DNA from: Candidatus Methylopumilus universalis
Lineage (GTDB): Bacteria > Pseudomonadota > Gammaproteobacteria > Burkholderiales > Methylophilaceae
Assembly: GCF_006364435.1 (NCBI RefSeq)
Contig: NZ_CP040977.1
Location: 496,001-560,000 of the forward strand
Reading direction: 5' to 3'
DNA length: 64,000 bases
How positions within the stretch are numbered: position 1 is the stretch's first letter; every line of letters begins with the position of its first letter. Shown one piece after another: positions 61,342 to 64,000 of the stretch. Both the position numbers and the translations under genes were made by a program. The notes beneath the pieces were generated by a model. The model made no database searches, was not told where the DNA came from, and saw nothing but the letters and a program-made list of their open reading frames with translations.

Positions 61342-61827
61342 ATGGCTGAACGCAAAAATTACATTACTAAACAAGGATATCAGTGCCTAAAAGATGAGCT
61401 TGATTTTTTAGTTAAAGTTGATCGTCCTAAAGTAGTAGCAGACGTTTCCTGGGCAGCAAGCAATGGAGATCGCAGTGAGAATGGAGATTATATATATGGA
61501 AAAAAACGCCTCCGTCAGATAGATGCAAGAGCGAAATTCTTATTTGGTCGGATTGATGAGGCTGTAGTGATTGATCCATCCTCACAAGAACAGCAGGATA
61601 AGATTTTTTTTGGCGCGTGGATCACACTTCTTAATGAGTCTGATAACTCAGAGCATCATTTTCGTATTGTAGGGCAAGATGAGATTGATACAGAAAAAGG
61701 CTTTATTAGTTGGGTTTCACCTATTGCTAAGGCGCTTTTAGGAAAAGCCTTAGATGATGAGGTAAAAGTCGAGACTCCGGGTGGCTTAGTTAATTTTAGA
61801 ATTATTGATGTGTCGTATCATGAGTAA
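61342..61827 (+). CDS. greB: Transcription elongation factor GreB
   Basis: Rescues backtracked RNA polymerase by stimulating RNA cleavage. The N-terminal coiled coil carries the acidic tip (WAASNGDRSENGDYIYGKKRLRQIDARAKFL). The C-terminal FKBP-like domain ends SPIAKALLGKALDDEVKVETPGG. The spacing and the KKRLRQID sequence favour GreB over GreA. Length is 161. It is divergent from the AddB-like gene and overlaps earP by eight bases. Confidence 0.93.
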   Translation: MAERKNYITKQGYQCLKDELDFLVKVDRPKVVADVSWAASNGDRSENGDYIYGKKRLRQIDARAKFLFGRIDEAVVIDPSSQEQQDKIFFGAWITLLNESDNSEHHFRIVGQDEIDTEKGFISWVSPIAKALLGKALDDEVKVETPGGLVNFRIIDVSYHE

Positions 61828-62920
61828 CAAAAGTCTTATAGCTTGTCATTTAATATGCAAGGTGATTGATTTTTTCGGTGATATTGGTGTTGCATGGCGC
61901 ATAGCAAAACAACTCAAAGTTGATTTTAATATTGAGGTGCATCTCCTTGTGGATGATCTTATGACTTCTAGAAGGCTCATCCCTTCATTAGATATTTCCT
62001 TAAAAAAACAAACGGTCGATGGTATTACTATTCATCATTGTGATTTTAGTGAAGATTCAAAATCACTTCCGCCACCTCCAGCTTTTGTATTTAATCTTTT
62101 TAATATTGATTTACCTAATGCCTATAAATTGCTTATGCAAAGCGAAAAGTCCAAATATATTGCCATTGAATATTTGTCAGCTGAGCCATGGGTCGAGAAT
62201 TTTCATTTAAAACCTTCAATAGATCCTGAATCAGGCCTTATTAAAACTTTCTTTTATCCTGGCTTTACTGGTCAAACAGGCGGCCTCATCCGTGAGAAGG
62301 ATTTACTATCGCGTCGAGAGTCTTTTGTTCAAGCTAATCGTGATAAATTTATTAAGTCATTTGGCGGAAATCCTAACCTCTATTCAATATCACTTTTTTA
62401 TTACCCAATACAAAAAATTGAAGCTTTTTTAGATGTTATGGAGCTTATGAAAAAGCCTATTCAATTTTTCATACCTCAATATTTATTTGATCTTTTAAAA
62501 GCAAAAAAGAATTATCAGTATCTTCATATCATTTCCTATCCATTTTTAAGCCACGATGATTTTGATGATCTACTTCGGTCATGTAATCTTAATTTTGTGC
62601 GCGGTGAAGATAGCTGGATAAGAGCAATTTGGGCCGGCAAACCTTTTATTTGGCAGCCATATATCCAAGAAAACAGTATCCATTTAATTAAACTAAAAGC
62701 TTTTTTGAAGAGCTATTGTGAGGATTGTGAACAAGAGTTATCAGAGGTTTTATTTAAAATGCATGACGATTGGTCGAATAATAAATTTAATGAAGCTTTA
62801 TGGCTCGATTTTTTCAAAAATCAGTCTTCTTTGGAGTCTTTCGCATTGAAGCGAAGTCATCACTATTTCAAAGAGCCATCATTTGTCGAGAGTTTGGTTG
62901 ATTATTGTTCTGAAACATAA
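61820..62920 (+). CDS. earP: EF-P arginine rhamnosyltransferase EarP
   Basis: Adds rhamnose from dTDP-rhamnose to Arg32 of elongation factor P, needed for full EF-P function at polyproline stretches. It is a GT-B fold glycosyltransferase with the N-terminal CKVIDFFGDIGVAWRIAKQL, the GFTGQTGGLIRE loop and the C-terminal FVRGEDSWIRAIWAGKPFIWQPYIQE donor site with its conserved Glu-Asp. I take the ATG at 61820 (366 residues), which gives MSNKSLIACHL, over upstream TTG and ATG options. efp, its substrate, follows 55 bases later with Arg at position 32. Confidence 0.95.
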   Translation: MSNKSLIACHLICKVIDFFGDIGVAWRIAKQLKVDFNIEVHLLVDDLMTSRRLIPSLDISLKKQTVDGITIHHCDFSEDSKSLPPPPAFVFNLFNIDLPNAYKLLMQSEKSKYIAIEYLSAEPWVENFHLKPSIDPESGLIKTFFYPGFTGQTGGLIREKDLLSRRESFVQANRDKFIKSFGGNPNLYSISLFYYPIQKIEAFLDVMELMKKPIQFFIPQYLFDLLKAKKNYQYLHIISYPFLSHDDFDDLLRSCNLNFVRGEDSWIRAIWAGKPFIWQPYIQENSIHLIKLKAFLKSYCEDCEQELSEVLFKMHDDWSNNKFNEALWLDFFKNQSSLESFALKRSHHYFKEPSFVESLVDYCSET

Positions 62921-62934
62921 TTTTCGAGTATAAT
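62905..62934 (+). promoter_or_regulatory. Candidate promoter for efp inside earP
   Basis: A perfect TATAAT (62929-62934) follows a TTGTTC (62905-62910) by 18 bases, at the end of earP. It would start a transcript about 35 bases before the efp ATG. The -35 box is weak (three of six). An extra efp promoter makes sense because EF-P is needed in far higher amounts than its modifying enzyme. Confidence 0.45.
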
Positions 62935-62975
62935 TTCTCCCTTTTATTTAGTAAGCATTCCCAAGGATCAATATT

Positions 62976-63533
62976 ATGAAAATCGCTCAAGAGCTTCGCG
63001 CTGGTAACGTTATTATGGTTGGCACTGACCCAATGGTCATTTTAAAAGCTGAATATAATAAATCAGGTCGAAATTCAGCTGTGGTAAAGATGAAAATGAA
63101 AAATCTTTTGACTGAAGCGCCTAGCGAAAACGTTTATAACGCCAGTGATAAATTCGAAGTGATTGTGTTGGATAAAAAGGATGTTACTTATTCTTATTTT
63201 TCAGATCCTGCTTATGTGTTCATGGATGGTGAATATAATCAATATGAAATTGATGCTGAAAATATGTCAGAAGCTTTAAATTTCTTAGAAGATGGTATGC
63301 CTTGTGAAGTTAAATTTTATAATGGGAAAGCTATTTCTGTAGAGCTTCCAAATTCTGTTACCCGAGAAATTACTTACACTGAGCCTGCTGTAAAAGGCGA
63401 CACTTCAGGTAAGGTAATGAAGCCAGCTAAAATTAATACGGGCTTTGAAGTAATGGTGCCTTTATTCTGCAATACCGGTGACAAGATTGAAATTGATACG
63501 CGTACCTTAGAATACAAAAACCGCGTTTTATAA
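62976..63533 (+). CDS. efp: Elongation factor P (Arg32 type)
   Basis: Helps ribosomes form bonds at consecutive prolines. It has three beta-barrel domains in 185 residues, starting [16 protein letters not shown]. The domain-I loop is [15 protein letters not shown], placing arginine at position 32, the residue that EarP rhamnosylates, in place of the lysine used by the EpmA/B type. AAGGAT precedes the ATG. It is followed by only two bases before the stop of convergent tldD. Confidence 0.97.
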   Translation: MKIAQELRAGNVIMVGTDPMVILKAEYNKSGRNSAVVKMKMKNLLTEAPSENVYNASDKFEVIVLDKKDVTYSYFSDPAYVFMDGEYNQYEIDAENMSEALNFLEDGMPCEVKFYNGKAISVELPNSVTREITYTEPAVKGDTSGKVMKPAKINTGFEVMVPLFCNTGDKIEIDTRTLEYKNRVL

Positions 63534-63535
63534 TC

Positions 63536-64000
63536 CTAAGCAGTTCCACCTACAACTAAACTGTCAATCTTGATAGTGGGTTGGCCTACACCTACAGGAA
63601 CACTTTGACCTTCTTTACCGCAGGTTCCTACCCCTGAATCCAATGACATATCATTGCCAATCATACTGACTTTCTTTAATACTTCAGGGCCATTTCCTAT
63701 CAACGTTGCGCCCTTGACTGGATAGAGCAGTTTCCCGTCTTCAATCATCCAAGCTTCAGCTGCAGAAAATACAAACTTTCCGCTTGTGATGTCTACTTGG
63801 CCGCCGCCAAAATTAACTGCATAAATTCCTTTTTTTACTGACTTGATAATTTCTTCCGGAGTTTTTGTACCATTTAGCATATAAGTATTTGTCATTCTTG
63901 GCATGGGCAAATGTGCATATGATTCTCTTCTTGCGTTTCCAGTAATAGGCATATTCATAAGTCTCGCATTTAATGTATCTTGAATGTAGCCTTTTAGAAT
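63536..64000 (-). CDS. tldD: Metalloprotease TldD, C-terminal part (cut by window edge)
   Basis: The 3' end of a minus-strand gene whose frame stays open to the window edge (upstream codons read [14 protein letters not shown], typical of TldD). About 154 residues are visible. The tail is characteristic of Tld[12 protein letters not shown], then [65 protein letters not shown] and VVGGTA. TldD forms a zinc protease with TldE/PmbA that processes modified peptides and the CcdA antitoxin in E. coli. The metal-binding HExxxH region lies outside the window. Confidence 0.94.
   Translation of the reverse strand: MLKGYIQDTLNARLMNMPITGNARRESYAHLPMPRMTNTYMLNGTKTPEEIIKSVKKGIYAVNFGGGQVDITSGKFVFSAAEAWMIEDGKLLYPVKGATLIGNGPEVLKKVSMIGNDMSLDSGVGTCGKEGQSVPVGVGQPTIKIDSLVVGGTA

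Overview
The window is a gene-dense, AT-rich stretch of bacterial chromosome (GC looks to be in the mid-30s per cent by eye). It carries about 54 protein genes, many of which abut or overlap by 1-11 bases. I found no tRNA, rRNA, IS element, prophage or CRISPR array. The gene content points to a small-genome, planktonic methylotrophic betaproteobacterium of the family Methylophilaceae (the OM43 / 'Candidatus Methylopumilus' type). The evidence is an mxaRSACKL methanol-dehydrogenase maturation cluster, a complete oxidative pentose-phosphate set (zwf, gnd, pgl), a beta-type EarP with an Arg32 EF-P, and betaproteobacterial orders such as tyrA-aroA-cmk-rpsA-ihfB. The genus is an inference; nothing in the window proves it.

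Layout. 1-360: non-coding leader with two perfect DnaA boxes beside AT-rich direct repeats. 361-4482: pyrG-kdsA-eno-ftsB on the plus strand. 4479-10754: minus-strand operon mxaR-S-A-C-K-L with ygfZ translationally overlapped at its end. 10915-12687: fabA-fabB. 12684-18413: an Mth938-like gene (minus), then alaA-like, hom, thrC, thyA and folA. 18406-21222: a fold-type-I amino-acid decarboxylase and dcd (minus). 21306-24545: gnd-zwf (minus, ending in a clear terminator) and divergent pgl. 24542-27747: apbC and divergent metG. 27748-36078: a long minus-strand series aat-bpt-tyrA-aroA-cmk-rpsA-ihfB, a terminator, then lapB-pyrF. 36114-39822: TraB/GumN and TrmH-type genes facing hslO, gluQ and a DUF3301 gene. 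39823-44297: amtB behind NtrC-like sites, ispD-ispF and an ABC exporter. 44294-45794: Smr protein and trxB (minus). 45912-51849: ftsK-lolA-rarA-serS, as in E. coli. 51846-55993: rpiA and mfd, divergent with 14 bases between start codons. 56053-61298: an AddA/AddB-like helicase-nuclease pair (minus). 61342-63533: greB-earP-efp. 63536-64000: the 3' end of tldD, cut by the window edge.

How it works together. The mxa genes mature a methanol dehydrogenase whose structural genes are not here. Zwf, Pgl and Gnd can oxidise hexose phosphate made from formaldehyde, which is the dissimilatory RuMP cycle, if the RuMP genes exist elsewhere. The rest is core metabolism: nucleotides, aspartate-family and aromatic amino acids, fatty acids, isoprenoids, LPS, translation, cell division and repair.

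Most interesting points. The mxa maturation cluster stands alone, with an Asn in place of the MxaR Walker B aspartate and with ygfZ coupled to its end. LolA carries an extra C-terminal NTF2-like domain. The AddA-like helicase ends without its usual nuclease domain. lapA is missing from the ihfB-lapB junction. There is a DnaA-box/AT-repeat element ahead of pyrG, and paired NtrC-like sites ahead of amtB. I did not find a clearly new defence or mobile system.
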